A DNA stretch of 64,000 nt from Natronomonas halophila (lineage in GTDB: Archaea > Halobacteriota > Halobacteria > Halobacteriales > Haloarculaceae): the NCBI RefSeq assembly GCF_013391085.1, contig NZ_CP058334.1, positions 2,914,001 to 2,978,000 on the forward strand. The letters are read 5' to 3'. The translations under genes were made by a program, and so were the position numbers. The stretch's first letter is position 1. Each line of letters begins with the position of its first letter. This document shows positions 8,774 to 17,866 of this stretch, piece after piece. Under the pieces are notes generated by a model that saw only the letters and a program-made list of their open reading frames with translations, was not told the origin of the DNA and searched no databases.

Positions 8774-9717
8774 GTTCGGAGCCGACCGTCAGCGTAGTGA
8801 TCCCGACGTACGATCGGCCGGAGATGCTGCGGCGGGCAGTTGAGAGTGTCGTCGCGCAGACGTACGACAGAATCGAACTCGTTGTGGTCGATGGCCCATC
8901 GACACATCCGGCATCGGATGTTGTCGACGATGTCGACGGCGAGTTCGACCGGGTTCAGTGTGTTCGAAACGATGAAAAAGAGGGAGTTACGGCGGCACGA
9001 AACACGGGGCTTGCACTCGCTACCGGCACGTATATCGCATTCCTCGACGACGACGACCGATGGCACGAAGAGAAACTAGCGGCACAGATAGCCCGCTTCG
9101 AACGCCCGGATGACAATCTGGGAATGGTTTATTCGGGAGTTAGGCAAATGGGGCCGGACGGAACGGTGAATGCGGTTAAGCGACACGACCACGGCGGAGA
9201 CATTTTCGAGCGGTTGATGGGTGGGAACTTCATCGGAACGATGTCGGCCGTGATGGTTCGGCGAGATGTAATCGATACTGTTGGCGATTTCGACGAGAAC
9301 CTCCCCGTCTGGGAAGACTGGGATCTCTATCTCCGTGTCGCGAGGGAATATAAGATTGCTTCGGTTGCCGAGCCCCACGTCGATCGGTACTCCGGCGAGC
9401 ACGAACAGACGAGTGACGACTACGAACTTCGCCGTGAGGCTGCCCCGGAACTCTTGGAGAAGCATCGACCGGAAGCTGCCGAACGTGGACGGTCCACGGA
9501 GCGTCGGTTTGTCGCTGGCGTAGAGCTAGAACTTACACGGTCAGCGGTCAGTAATGGTGTCACAGGTAAGGCTCGCAGGCACGCGTTCAATTCACTCCGT
9601 TCGTACCCTACGTTCGGTGGGCTACTGTATTTCTGCCTCTCTGCAGGGGGAAAGTATACCTTCATCCCTGCCAAGAAACTGAAACGTATGTTTGTTCGCA
9701 CAGCCTCGAATACATGA
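8770..9717 (+). CDS. Glycosyltransferase family 2
   Basis: 315 aa with a GT-A fold. The N-terminal VSVVIPTYDRPEMLRRAVES is the standard GT2 opening, GVTAARNTGL is the nucleotide-binding segment and FLDDDDRW (about residues 95-102) is the metal-binding DxD. ENLPVWEDWDLYLR supplies the ED-type catalytic base region. It overlaps both neighbours by 4 bp (ATGA), so it is translationally coupled to the phosphatase-fold genes on either side. It adds one sugar at the cytoplasmic face; the donor is unknown. Confidence 0.92.
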   Translation: MSSEPTVSVVIPTYDRPEMLRRAVESVVAQTYDRIELVVVDGPSTHPASDVVDDVDGEFDRVQCVRNDEKEGVTAARNTGLALATGTYIAFLDDDDRWHEEKLAAQIARFERPDDNLGMVYSGVRQMGPDGTVNAVKRHDHGGDIFERLMGGNFIGTMSAVMVRRDVIDTVGDFDENLPVWEDWDLYLRVAREYKIASVAEPHVDRYSGEHEQTSDDYELRREAAPELLEKHRPEAAERGRSTERRFVAGVELELTRSAVSNGVTGKARRHAFNSLRSYPTFGGLLYFCLSAGGKYTFIPAKKLKRMFVRTASNT

Positions 9718-10589
9718 ATTCTCTGATTTCCAACAGATACATTCAGACGGCCTACCGGAAACTCCTCCACCAGATTGGAGATCGGCAAGCTGGCACGAAC
9801 GTATTTTCGAGGGACTGGGACTGCTGTATCGTACTCGACGCCTGTCGGTATGATTTGATGGAAACTGTGGCCTCGGATTACGAATCCCTTCAAAATCTGG
9901 ATTCTATCTGGTCTGTTGATAGCAAGACACACGCTTGGCTCGAAAAGACGGTAAAGGGCACGTCAGCTGAAACACTTGAACGAACTGCCTACGTTACGGG
10001 GAACCCGTTCTCGGATTATGTTCTTGACGACAACCCTTTCGGAACGCTTGACGAGGTCTGGCGGTATGCGTGGGATGACGACCTCGGCACTGTACGGCCG
10101 AGGCCGATCACGGACCGCGCGATCCGAATCGGACGGACTTCTGATTTTGATCGGCTTCTGATTCACTATATGCAGCCCCACGTCCCGTTTCTCGACTGGG
10201 AAGAACGACAGCCGCTACAAATGGGGAACTTCGGAGCTGAAAAACAGGCAGTGCGAGACACTTGGGGTCGGTTCCGCGACGGTGAGGTTGAGGAAGAAGA
10301 TGTCTGGCGTGCCTACCGTCGCAATCTAAAAATAGCCCTTGACGATATAGAACTCCTATTAAACAACCTCGACGCAACTGAGACAATTATCACTTCGGAC
10401 CACGGTAATGGGATGGGTGAATGGGGAATATACGGACACCCCCTACACATGCCCTTCGAACCGTTGCGGAAAGTTCCTTGGATCCAAACTACAGCACGGG
10501 ATCAGCAGACCCACACTCCCGAGGAGTACGAAGCAACGACCGACGAAACGAGTATTGAGGATCGACTGGCGGCTCTTGGTTACAAATAG
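9714..10589 (+). CDS. Alkaline-phosphatase-superfamily protein, cytoplasmic, glycan-cluster type
   Basis: 291 aa. Motifs: VLDACRYDLM (about residues 41-50, first metal Asp), a conserved S-x-T-x-x-W (SKTHAW, about 72-77) where the nucleophile is expected, HYMQPHVPF (about 151), and TSDHGNGMGEWG (about 226) with GHPLHMP as the last His site. It is closely related in layout to the protein at 12813-13760, including the Thr. No export signal. It overlaps the GT2 gene by 4 bp and ends 5 bp before a GT4 gene. Proteins like this are usually called hypothetical or sulfatase-like. A phosphotransferase or phosphatase acting on a lipid-linked sugar is my inference. Confidence 0.75.
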   Translation: MNSLISNRYIQTAYRKLLHQIGDRQAGTNVFSRDWDCCIVLDACRYDLMETVASDYESLQNLDSIWSVDSKTHAWLEKTVKGTSAETLERTAYVTGNPFSDYVLDDNPFGTLDEVWRYAWDDDLGTVRPRPITDRAIRIGRTSDFDRLLIHYMQPHVPFLDWEERQPLQMGNFGAEKQAVRDTWGRFRDGEVEEEDVWRAYRRNLKIALDDIELLLNNLDATETIITSDHGNGMGEWGIYGHPLHMPFEPLRKVPWIQTTARDQQTHTPEEYEATTDETSIEDRLAALGYK

Positions 10590-10594
10590 ATTCT

Positions 10595-11722
10595 ATGGAC
10601 ATCGCCTTCGTCAGCAGGATGGGCGGTATCACGCGAGGAGGTGGAGAGATTTGGGACCTCAAAATGGCGGAAGGCCTCGAAGAGCGTGGTGCAAGCGTCA
10701 CGTTCTATGCGGCGAAGCCGCTTCGTGCGGGCTTTCCCGAACCGATCGAGAAGTTCGAGGTGGTACCTATTCCGACTCCACATCTAAAAGATGCGGCATA
10801 TGCAGCACCCAAAGGCATCGGTGGTGCGCTGGCACATCTTGATTCGAGGGTCTTCTGTCGGCGAACCACAAAGGCCCTCCGGGAGCGGAACCACGACCTC
10901 GTTCAGATCTGCTCTCAACCGCACTTCGCACAGTTCGTTGACCGTATTGACGCACCGGTGAGCATCGTGATGCACGGCGAGCCGTACTCGCTGTGGTACG
11001 ACGTGGTGAAGCCGCGGGGGTCGACCTACGAGCTGCTGGAGGCGTTCGATCAGGTGATTACGGTCGGTGGAGCACGCGAGGCGATTGAGGCGCGGGTTTC
11101 CGCACCCGTGGCGACTGTCAACCCGGGGGTCGATACGGACGTATTCACACCCGGTGACGGCACGCCGGTAGATGGCAAACAGGTGCTGTTCGTCGGGCGG
11201 TTCGTTCCGGCGAAGAATCTCGAACTGCTCGTCGAGGCATTCGACGCGGTGGTGGACGAACATCCGGAAGCCGAACTCGTTCTCGTCGGTGACGGACCAA
11301 GACGAAACCGGATCGAAGGTGAAGTCGAGCGCCGCGGGTTGACTGACCGTGTTCGGTTTGCCGGATACGTTCCGAACTCGGAGCTCCCCAAGATCTATCA
11401 GCGTGCGTCGGTCTTCGCACTTTCATCGACCTCGGAACACTACCCGATAACGATACTGGAGGCGATGAGTTCTGGGACACCGGTAGTGGCTCCTGAAGTC
11501 GGAGCAATTCCGGAAATCGTCGAGGATGAACAGACTGGAATCCTGTACACCGCCGATTCTGCTTCTGGACTCACATCAGGTATTGAAAGAATGCTCGCCG
11601 ATTCAAAACTACGAACCAGTTATGGCCGACAAGCCAGGAAGCTAACAGTTAAGCAATTTGATTGGGAAAATCAACAGGATAGATTCCGTAGTATACTGCG
11701 TGTCATAGAATCCAACTCATAA
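10595..11722 (+). CDS. Glycosyltransferase family 4
   Basis: 375 aa, GT-B fold. The glycine-rich N-terminal loop GGITRGGGEIWDLKMAEGL is followed by the C-terminal nucleotide-sugar half, with VGRFVPAKNLELLVEAF near residue 203 and the E-x7-E motif SEHYPITILEAMSSGTPVV near residue 279. It starts 5 bp after the previous stop, so it belongs to the same operon. The last 150 bp grow A+T-rich, leading into the A+T-rich block that follows. Retaining sugar transfer in the cytoplasm is expected; the donor and acceptor are unknown. Confidence 0.9.
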   Translation: MDIAFVSRMGGITRGGGEIWDLKMAEGLEERGASVTFYAAKPLRAGFPEPIEKFEVVPIPTPHLKDAAYAAPKGIGGALAHLDSRVFCRRTTKALRERNHDLVQICSQPHFAQFVDRIDAPVSIVMHGEPYSLWYDVVKPRGSTYELLEAFDQVITVGGAREAIEARVSAPVATVNPGVDTDVFTPGDGTPVDGKQVLFVGRFVPAKNLELLVEAFDAVVDEHPEAELVLVGDGPRRNRIEGEVERRGLTDRVRFAGYVPNSELPKIYQRASVFALSSTSEHYPITILEAMSSGTPVVAPEVGAIPEIVEDEQTGILYTADSASGLTSGIERMLADSKLRTSYGRQARKLTVKQFDWENQQDRFRSILRVIESNS

Positions 11723-11808
11723 CTGAGATTCAAACGCTAGACCATCCGCCTTGACTGAGAACTCACGTTCCAAAATACTCTTATTCGTGATGACTGATTT
11801 GGTTTCCA

Positions 11809-12708
11809 ATGGCTGAAGTCGCACTTGGGACTACTGTGTTCACTCGGACCCAAAAACTGAGTAAATTATTCGAGTCAATCGATGGTGACATTGTTGATTC
11901 TGTTTATATTGCAGATCAGGGGGAAATTGACGCACAAAAAAAAGAATTGTACAGTTCAGAACATCCGTTCGAACTTACTGTACTCGATTTGGAGTTCAAT
12001 ATCGGCGTAGGCCAATGCCGAAGAGCTGTGATTGAGGAGTCGGACGAGCCGTACTTGATGATCGTAGACAGCGATGTCGAGCTTCCACCGAATGTTGGCA
12101 CTCTATTGGATATTTTGCAAAATGATTCGTCTATCGGCGGTGTGAGTGGACTCTTATTTGAACGGGGAGATATAAAAGGAGGAGGCCACGATCTGGCAGA
12201 TCATGACGATATATTGTTAAGAACACTCAAGGATGACAAAAAGATTGAGAATGTTTCTGTACATCCTTTTATCCAATTGGATCTGGTCCCGAATGTAACG
12301 TTATTTAGAAGAGAGTGTCTCAATGAATATGCCTGGGATCCAGATCTTGTCTCTCATGCACACCTAGACTTTTATGTCGGTCACTTCAGGAGAACTGGAT
12401 GGCGATTTGGAACATGTCCAAGTGTAATATTCGCGCATAATCCGGGGGGAGACGAATATTATCAATCATTCAGACAGAGCCAAGAAAGATTATTAAAAGG
12501 AAAAAAGCAATTTCTGGATAAGTGGAAATACAATTACGTCATGTATGACCGGTCAAATAACTGGATTCAAACAAGCCGTAAGGTAGGTGAAACGAGAGTA
12601 AACAGAACTCTGAAATATGAAATAATTAGTAGGATTCCGATGTTCATCCGGGCCCAGGTGGAACGATTTAAATACAAATATGATCTTCGAAAAAACGGGC
12701 TCGCATAA
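11809..12708 (+). CDS. Glycosyltransferase family 2-like protein, A+T-rich gene
   Basis: 299 aa. GT-A features are MIVDSDVELP (DxD at about residues 85-88) and the later LDFYVGHFRRTGW acceptor-site region. It lacks membrane segments. Codon use is clearly A+T-rich compared with the genes before 11.5 kb, pointing to recent transfer. A TATA-like stretch (aaaatactcttatt, 11773-11786) lies about 30 bp before the ATG, so it likely starts a new leaderless transcript. Sugar specificity is unknown. Confidence 0.75.
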   Translation: MAEVALGTTVFTRTQKLSKLFESIDGDIVDSVYIADQGEIDAQKKELYSSEHPFELTVLDLEFNIGVGQCRRAVIEESDEPYLMIVDSDVELPPNVGTLLDILQNDSSIGGVSGLLFERGDIKGGGHDLADHDDILLRTLKDDKKIENVSVHPFIQLDLVPNVTLFRRECLNEYAWDPDLVSHAHLDFYVGHFRRTGWRFGTCPSVIFAHNPGGDEYYQSFRQSQERLLKGKKQFLDKWKYNYVMYDRSNNWIQTSRKVGETRVNRTLKYEIISRIPMFIRAQVERFKYKYDLRKNGLA

Positions 12709-12812
12709 GATATTCGAATTCCTAAGTGGGACATTACAGCTGGACTAATTAGTACAACAGCTGGAAGAAGTGTCAAAAGGTACTTGTTTGACTGAGTACC
12801 AGTGTAGTTAGC

Positions 12813-13760
12813 ATGGTCAAAGGACAGCGGGCGATCCAATCACTTCGCGAAAATTTTGATAATCCACCTTGGTGGAGGAGCGTTGTGAATGCTGAAATAA
12901 ATATCCCGATCCAACGGCGACTCCGTCCCCCTAAATCGGGAATAAGCATCCCAGAAGCTGATTGGGATAATCTCATCGTCTTGGATGGGTGTCGAGAAGA
13001 CCTATTCAGGGAAACTGTTGACGTTACTCGATTCACCGAGTATCGATCTGCCACAAGTAGAGGGAGCCAAACGGAGGAGTGGTGCGAGTATAACTTCAAC
13101 GAAAAATATCCAGATCTAGTGTATATTACAGGAAATCCGATCCCATCACGGTCGCTTCCGGGGCCCGTCCATTCGTTAGAAGATGTGTGGAGAACCCACT
13201 TTGATCCTGATTTAGGAACTGTCCCACCAGAAGCGGTGACAAACGCAGCATTACGAGCTTACGACAAATACCCTAATAAACGAATACTCATCCATTACAT
13301 GCAACCCCACTATCCCTTTATAAATAATCCCGAATTTCAATTCATTTCATGGAGTGAAGGTAGTGAAGTCGGAAAGAAAGCCCGACATGAAGCACACCAT
13401 ATCTGGGATGCTGTTGAGTCAGGAATTGTGGAGTTTCAGGAAGCCTGGCGCGCTTATCAAGGAAATCTAGAAGTCGTTCTCGAGTCTGTTTGGGACCTCT
13501 TAGAAGAACTTCCAGGAAAAACAGTAATCACAGCAGATCACGGTAACGCTATCGGTGAGCGGTCGTTTCCAATTCCTGTGAAAACGTACGGCCACCCCCG
13601 AGGATTAAGATTGTCTTCACTAGTGAGAGTTCCGTGGGGTGTCCGTGAAGATGAGCGTAGGAAAATAATCCCTGGAGAGGCGACGGACGAAGCTACGGCG
13701 ACTGAGACGATGAGTAATGTTAAATCGAAACTTGCCGCACTCGGCTATGTTGAAGAGTGA
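12813..13760 (+). CDS. Alkaline-phosphatase-superfamily protein, paralogue of 9714-10589
   Basis: 315 aa. The same order of motifs as the 9714 gene: VLDGCREDLF (about residues 53-62), S-x-T-x-x-W-x-E (SQTEEWCE, about 86-93), HYMQPHYPF (about 163), TADHGNAIGE (about 239) and YGHPRG. The end, LAALGYVEE, resembles the tails of the other three superfamily members in this island. Base composition is A+T-rich like its neighbours. No signal peptide. Likely a cytoplasmic phospho- or sulfo-group enzyme acting on glycan intermediates, inferred from fold and context only. Confidence 0.75.
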   Translation: MVKGQRAIQSLRENFDNPPWWRSVVNAEINIPIQRRLRPPKSGISIPEADWDNLIVLDGCREDLFRETVDVTRFTEYRSATSRGSQTEEWCEYNFNEKYPDLVYITGNPIPSRSLPGPVHSLEDVWRTHFDPDLGTVPPEAVTNAALRAYDKYPNKRILIHYMQPHYPFINNPEFQFISWSEGSEVGKKARHEAHHIWDAVESGIVEFQEAWRAYQGNLEVVLESVWDLLEELPGKTVITADHGNAIGERSFPIPVKTYGHPRGLRLSSLVRVPWGVREDERRKIIPGEATDEATATETMSNVKSKLAALGYVEE

Positions 13761-13955
13761 CTCAGGTTGTGATAAGAACTCGATTTTTGACTCGCGATGA
13801 TCGAGATCATCAAGTGCCTAGTTGTATCATGGTCCGCGATTAGCGAGAAGGAGAGAATTGCGCCGGCAGCGGTACCATACTTGTTTGACAAAAATCACCG
13901 TACAAAGTCTTGCTCTCCCCCGTAATTGAGCGTTCTGCGCGTTCACAAGTAGACG

Positions 13956-13965
13956 AATTTATTAC
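13956..13965 (+). promoter_or_regulatory. TATA-like promoter that fixes the methyltransferase start
   Basis: aatttattac is centred 28 bp before the ATG at 13988. This supports that ATG over the upstream in-frame TTG at 13910. Confidence 0.5.
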
Positions 13966-13987
13966 TAGTGGATTGTTGCACACTCAT

Positions 13988-14731
13988 ATGGACATATCGG
14001 GGTCTCGTGATTACTATGAGGGGTTTTTCTCCGAGGATAGCCCGGGGGGAGAGGTGCAGTATTACGCAAATCGCCAGCGGTACAGAATCGTGTTTCAACT
14101 CATAGACGACCTGAACCTCGGGGACGATGCCAAGGTACTGGAAATTGGGAGCGGTTCAGGCCGTATCGCAGCATGGCTTGATGATCGGTTTGATTGCGTC
14201 TCGGCTGTTGACATTGGGACATTTGAGATGATGGAGAAGACGATCGAGGACACCGATGTTCGTTTCCTAAACGCGGCGCTGCCTCACCTCCCCTTCGAAA
14301 ATGAGTTTGACCTTGTAGTCTGTTCGGAGGTTCTTGAGCACTTATCAACCAGAAAGATACAGCGGCAAGCGATAGCCGAGCTCGCGGCTGTTACCACAGA
14401 GGGTGGATACGTCGTAGTATCGACACCGAATCCGAAAGCTCTCTTGGAACGGATTGTCAATATAGCTTCCTATATTAAAGAGAAAACGGGGGGGAAAGAA
14501 ACAGTTCAAAATACAGGGAGGCAACTTGTTGAGAACTGGATCCCGCCCAGTACACTACAATCGTTCCTCTCGGAAGAATTTAAAATCCTAAACCGACAGG
14601 GGAGCTACTACATGATACCTGATCTTGGAACCGGGCTTGAAAGGTACCTACGACCGATATCAGACTACTTGACTACAAACAACGTGGCCCCTCGTCTTGC
14701 GCTATATCAGTATTACGTCCTGTCCAAATAA
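13988..14731 (+). CDS. Class I SAM-dependent methyltransferase
   Basis: 247 aa from the ATG at 13988. VLEIGSGSGRIA (about residues 49-60) is the SAM-binding motif I. VDIG and VVCSEVLEHL (about 114-123) are the acidic-loop and post-II motifs of the Methyltransf_11/UbiE type. The C-terminal part (about 165-240) is more variable and probably binds the acceptor. It is the last plus-strand gene of the glycan island and converges on the ABC exporter. O-methylation of a terminal sugar, common on haloarchaeal N-glycans, is the likely role. Confidence 0.85.
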   Translation: MDISGSRDYYEGFFSEDSPGGEVQYYANRQRYRIVFQLIDDLNLGDDAKVLEIGSGSGRIAAWLDDRFDCVSAVDIGTFEMMEKTIEDTDVRFLNAALPHLPFENEFDLVVCSEVLEHLSTRKIQRQAIAELAAVTTEGGYVVVSTPNPKALLERIVNIASYIKEKTGGKETVQNTGRQLVENWIPPSTLQSFLSEEFKILNRQGSYYMIPDLGTGLERYLRPISDYLTTNNVAPRLALYQYYVLSK

Positions 14732-14813
14732 AGGCAGTCAATCCTAACCTATACATAATGGTCAAAATTCCTATCTTTTGGCCGGTCCAAACTATTGCTC
14801 TACGCGAAGGCCC

Positions 14814-16610
14814 TTACGATTGAGCGGTATAGAGTTCTGCATACATCCCATCGCGAGATACCAGTTCGTCGTGCGTACCGATTTCGGTAATCTCTCCGGA
14901 ATCGATCGTGTAGATTCGGTCTGCGTTCTGTACCGTCGACAGCCGGTGGGCGATTGCGAGGATCGTGTAGTCATCTTCCAGGCTTTCGATAGCCTCGTGA
15001 ATCTGTCGTTCGAGGTGTGTATCGAGGTCGCTCGTAGCCTCGTCGAGCACGAGGAACTCTGCGTCCGTCAACAGCGCCCTGGCGAGCGATACCCGCTGTC
15101 GCTGGCCACCGGAGAGCTGGACGCCCTCGTCCCCCAGCGCGGTGTCATACCCCTTGGGGAGATCGTCCAAGAATTCATCTACTTTTGAAATCTCAGCAAC
15201 ACGATCGAGTTCTTCTCTAGAAGCATCCCGATTCCCGATAGACATGTTGAATCGGAGTGATTCGTTGAAGATGTGCGGATCCTGTCGGACCATAGCGATC
15301 TCTTGCCGCCACTCTCCAAGGTCGATCTCTTCGAGCGACGTCTGATTAACCACGATTCGTCCGGAGTCGGGATCGTAGAGCCGAGCGAGCAGGGACACAA
15401 TCGTCGACTTGCCTGCTCCAGACTGGCCGACGAACGCGACAAACTCTCCCTGTTCTACCTCGAAAGAGATGTTTTCTAGCACCTTCTCTTCCCCCGTCTC
15501 GTAGCTGAACGAGACGTCTTCGAAGGCCACCCTCTCGATCGGGTCCGGTACGGGACGATCGCCGGTATCTATGTCCTCATAGTTTTCAATGTTCTCAATG
15601 AACCAGTGTGTCCGCACGAGATGGGGAAGATCCCCCTCAATGTTGTAGAACTGCGAGTTGAGATTGCTCACTCGGGGAGCAAGTCGGAACATCGCGAACA
15701 AGAACAGCCCCAACGCCCCAAATGAGAGCGCGAGCACCTCTACGGCGATGTAAATAAGAACGAACAGCATGATAGCGACGGTCAGTTCGTACAGGCTCTG
15801 AATCGCTGCCTTGTTTCGAACAAGGTCAATATTCGAGTTAACGTACTGGCGGAGGTAGGTTCGGAACCCGGATCGTATTTCTTCGTCCATTTGGAACAAT
15901 TTAACGTCCCGAATTCCCTGGGTGCCAGCCTGTACGTTCTCCTGAATGCGTTCGTTCGCTTCCGCGACGCGATCGCCTACGGTATACCCGGGCTCTATCC
16001 CATATCTTATAAGTAACGTAATTCCACCGAGTGTGATTGCAGCGAGCAGCGTGAGTATGGGAGCTAGAACTAGCGCGATTGTCAGATACATCAACGCCAA
16101 CAGCGATTGACGGAAGAAATGGAGTACGCGTTTGATAACTCTCCCAGCAAACCGCGTCTGTGTAATGATCGCGTTCAGAACCTCGTCAGACCCTTCCTTG
16201 TCGTAGTACGACACGTCCGCCTCAAGCGCTCTCGTAAACGCTTCGTCTTTGAGATATTCTTCGTATCCCAAGTGGAGTTTCGCGGAGAACCACTTCGCCG
16301 CGAAGGTCGATGAATATCGGACCACCATCACAGTCGCGACCCCTATTAACAGAAACTCAAGGGTATACGGAATCCCGAGAGCCTCGTACACCGAAAAGAA
16401 CGCCCCTGCTACGCCGTCAGCAGTTTGAGCAGCCTCCGGTCCACGTTGTGCGACCTCAAGTATCGGAAGCAAAAAGGTTAGCCCAATAGCTTCCAAAAGA
16501 GCGGCCCCAGCACTAAACAGAATAATGAATACTGTGAACGCGGGGCGGTATCTCGCAACCCGCTTGAGCGCATTAATCTTATCCGAAACCGTCACTTCAT
16601 GCTCGTCCAT
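14814..16610 (-). CDS. ABC exporter, fused permease and ATPase (MsbA/PglK-like, flippase candidate)
   Basis: 598 aa from the ATG at 16610; a GTG at 16619 is possible. An N-terminal six-helix ABC transmembrane domain (about residues 25-320) is followed by an ATPase domain with Walker A GQSGAGKST (about 397), signature LSGGQRQR (about 501) and Walker B FLVLDEATSDLD. This half-transporter works as a homodimer. At the end of a glycan operon it most resembles lipid-linked oligosaccharide flippases (PglK type). It lies 41 bp after the GT4 gene and probably shares its transcript. Confidence 0.88.
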   Translation of the reverse strand: MDEHEVTVSDKINALKRVARYRPAFTVFIILFSAGAALLEAIGLTFLLPILEVAQRGPEAAQTADGVAGAFFSVYEALGIPYTLEFLLIGVATVMVVRYSSTFAAKWFSAKLHLGYEEYLKDEAFTRALEADVSYYDKEGSDEVLNAIITQTRFAGRVIKRVLHFFRQSLLALMYLTIALVLAPILTLLAAITLGGITLLIRYGIEPGYTVGDRVAEANERIQENVQAGTQGIRDVKLFQMDEEIRSGFRTYLRQYVNSNIDLVRNKAAIQSLYELTVAIMLFVLIYIAVEVLALSFGALGLFLFAMFRLAPRVSNLNSQFYNIEGDLPHLVRTHWFIENIENYEDIDTGDRPVPDPIERVAFEDVSFSYETGEEKVLENISFEVEQGEFVAFVGQSGAGKSTIVSLLARLYDPDSGRIVVNQTSLEEIDLGEWRQEIAMVRQDPHIFNESLRFNMSIGNRDASREELDRVAEISKVDEFLDDLPKGYDTALGDEGVQLSGGQRQRVSLARALLTDAEFLVLDEATSDLDTHLERQIHEAIESLEDDYTILAIAHRLSTVQNADRIYTIDSGEITEIGTHDELVSRDGMYAELYTAQS

Positions 16611-16651
16611 TACTACCACCTGAACAACTCGTGATGATAATCATATTCATT

Positions 16652-17761
16652 TTATCGATGTGGTGCCAGCTTCTTGCTCTCAGCTGATACATTCGACCGT
16701 CTCCCGTTGAACCGTTCCAGATACCCCTCTGCAATCTCCTCCCACGTCGGCAACTCCACATCTGCCTCCCGCCCCACGACGTCATCAATCGCCGCTGCAA
16801 CCGCTGCACTCTTCACGTCTACGCATCGCCCGGTCGCATCGTACTCGTCGATTACCGCTCGATGCGCCGGAATATCCGACAGTACAACCGGACATCCAAA
16901 GGAGAGAGCCTCTAGCGTCGCGACAGGCATTCCCTCGTAACCAGAAAGACTGGCGAACACGTCAGCGTCAGCAAACCATCGCCATTTCTCCTCATCACTC
17001 ACGAATCCGAGTGCTTTGACTCGTTCCGACGTGTGCCCGGCAACCTCGTCGGCTAAACGCCCTTTCCCCGCGATTATACAATAGAGATCATCACGCTGGT
17101 TGCAGACTTCAGTCATCGTCTCAGCGAACACCGCAGGTCGCTTCTGTTCGGTCAGGCGTCCGATATTGAACAGGACTGTTGCATCAGATGGAATTCCGTA
17201 CTCGTGGCGAATCGGGCTGAAGTCCCGATCTTCCGGAACGAAGACACCGTTCGGAATACAGACTGCATCTTCGACGCCGAACCGCGCAATCTCATCGTGG
17301 AGCTGCGAGGAGACAACGGTATACATCGGATTGGTTCCCTCTAGCGCCGCAAGCCGTTTGTGGAACCGGCCCTCAAACCAACGAGTCGTCGCATAGTACG
17401 GCAGTCGCTTACGCGGGTATATTCCTTGCTTGGCGAGTCGATAGCCCTCGTGTTCGGTGGTATGGAACGTCATTATCATTCGGTTCCATAGTTCCGGGTC
17501 TTTGGTTGGCAGGGTTGGCGAGATCGGCTGATGCGTCCAAATGAGGTCGTAGGCTTTGGGATTTTGGGCCAGTTCCTTGAACTGCTTGCGCCACCACTCT
17601 GCAATGCCGACGACACCGACCGTTACTGGGCCTATACGCGCAGCCGCGCCATCTGGAAGTCGATACTCGACATCGTGGCCCATCTCTTCCCATTCCTGGC
17701 CGATGCGTTCAGCGACTTCGCGAATACCGAATCGCTGTGGCGCGAGGACCAGGCACTTCAT
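16652..17761 (-). CDS. Glycosyltransferase family 4
   Basis: 369 aa from the ATG at 17761 (MKCLVLAPQRFG). A longer frame to 17776 adds only five residues. GT-B fold: FNIGRLTEQKRPAVFAETM near residue 200 and E-x7-E in YEGMPVATLEALSFGCPVV near 280. It sits between the asparagine-synthase-like gene and the ABC exporter on the minus strand. It is a cytoplasmic retaining glycosyltransferase; the sugar is unknown. Confidence 0.88.
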   Translation of the reverse strand: MKCLVLAPQRFGIREVAERIGQEWEEMGHDVEYRLPDGAAARIGPVTVGVVGIAEWWRKQFKELAQNPKAYDLIWTHQPISPTLPTKDPELWNRMIMTFHTTEHEGYRLAKQGIYPRKRLPYYATTRWFEGRFHKRLAALEGTNPMYTVVSSQLHDEIARFGVEDAVCIPNGVFVPEDRDFSPIRHEYGIPSDATVLFNIGRLTEQKRPAVFAETMTEVCNQRDDLYCIIAGKGRLADEVAGHTSERVKALGFVSDEEKWRWFADADVFASLSGYEGMPVATLEALSFGCPVVLSDIPAHRAVIDEYDATGRCVDVKSAAVAAAIDDVVGREADVELPTWEEIAEGYLERFNGRRSNVSAESKKLAPHR

Positions 17762-17866
17762 ATCCCTACCCTCCAAAAGACCCGGGTTATATCACGGAGT
17801 ACGAATTTACGTTCTATTCGATAGCTACTGGAGAGTGCATGGTACGACTCAACTAGGTTGATTAAA

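Noticed and set aside
13798-13923. 41-codon plus-strand frame between the phosphatase-like gene and the methyltransferase
   Set aside because: The only TATA-like stretch is about 10-15 bp before its ATG, too close, and the peptide has no features; judged chance.
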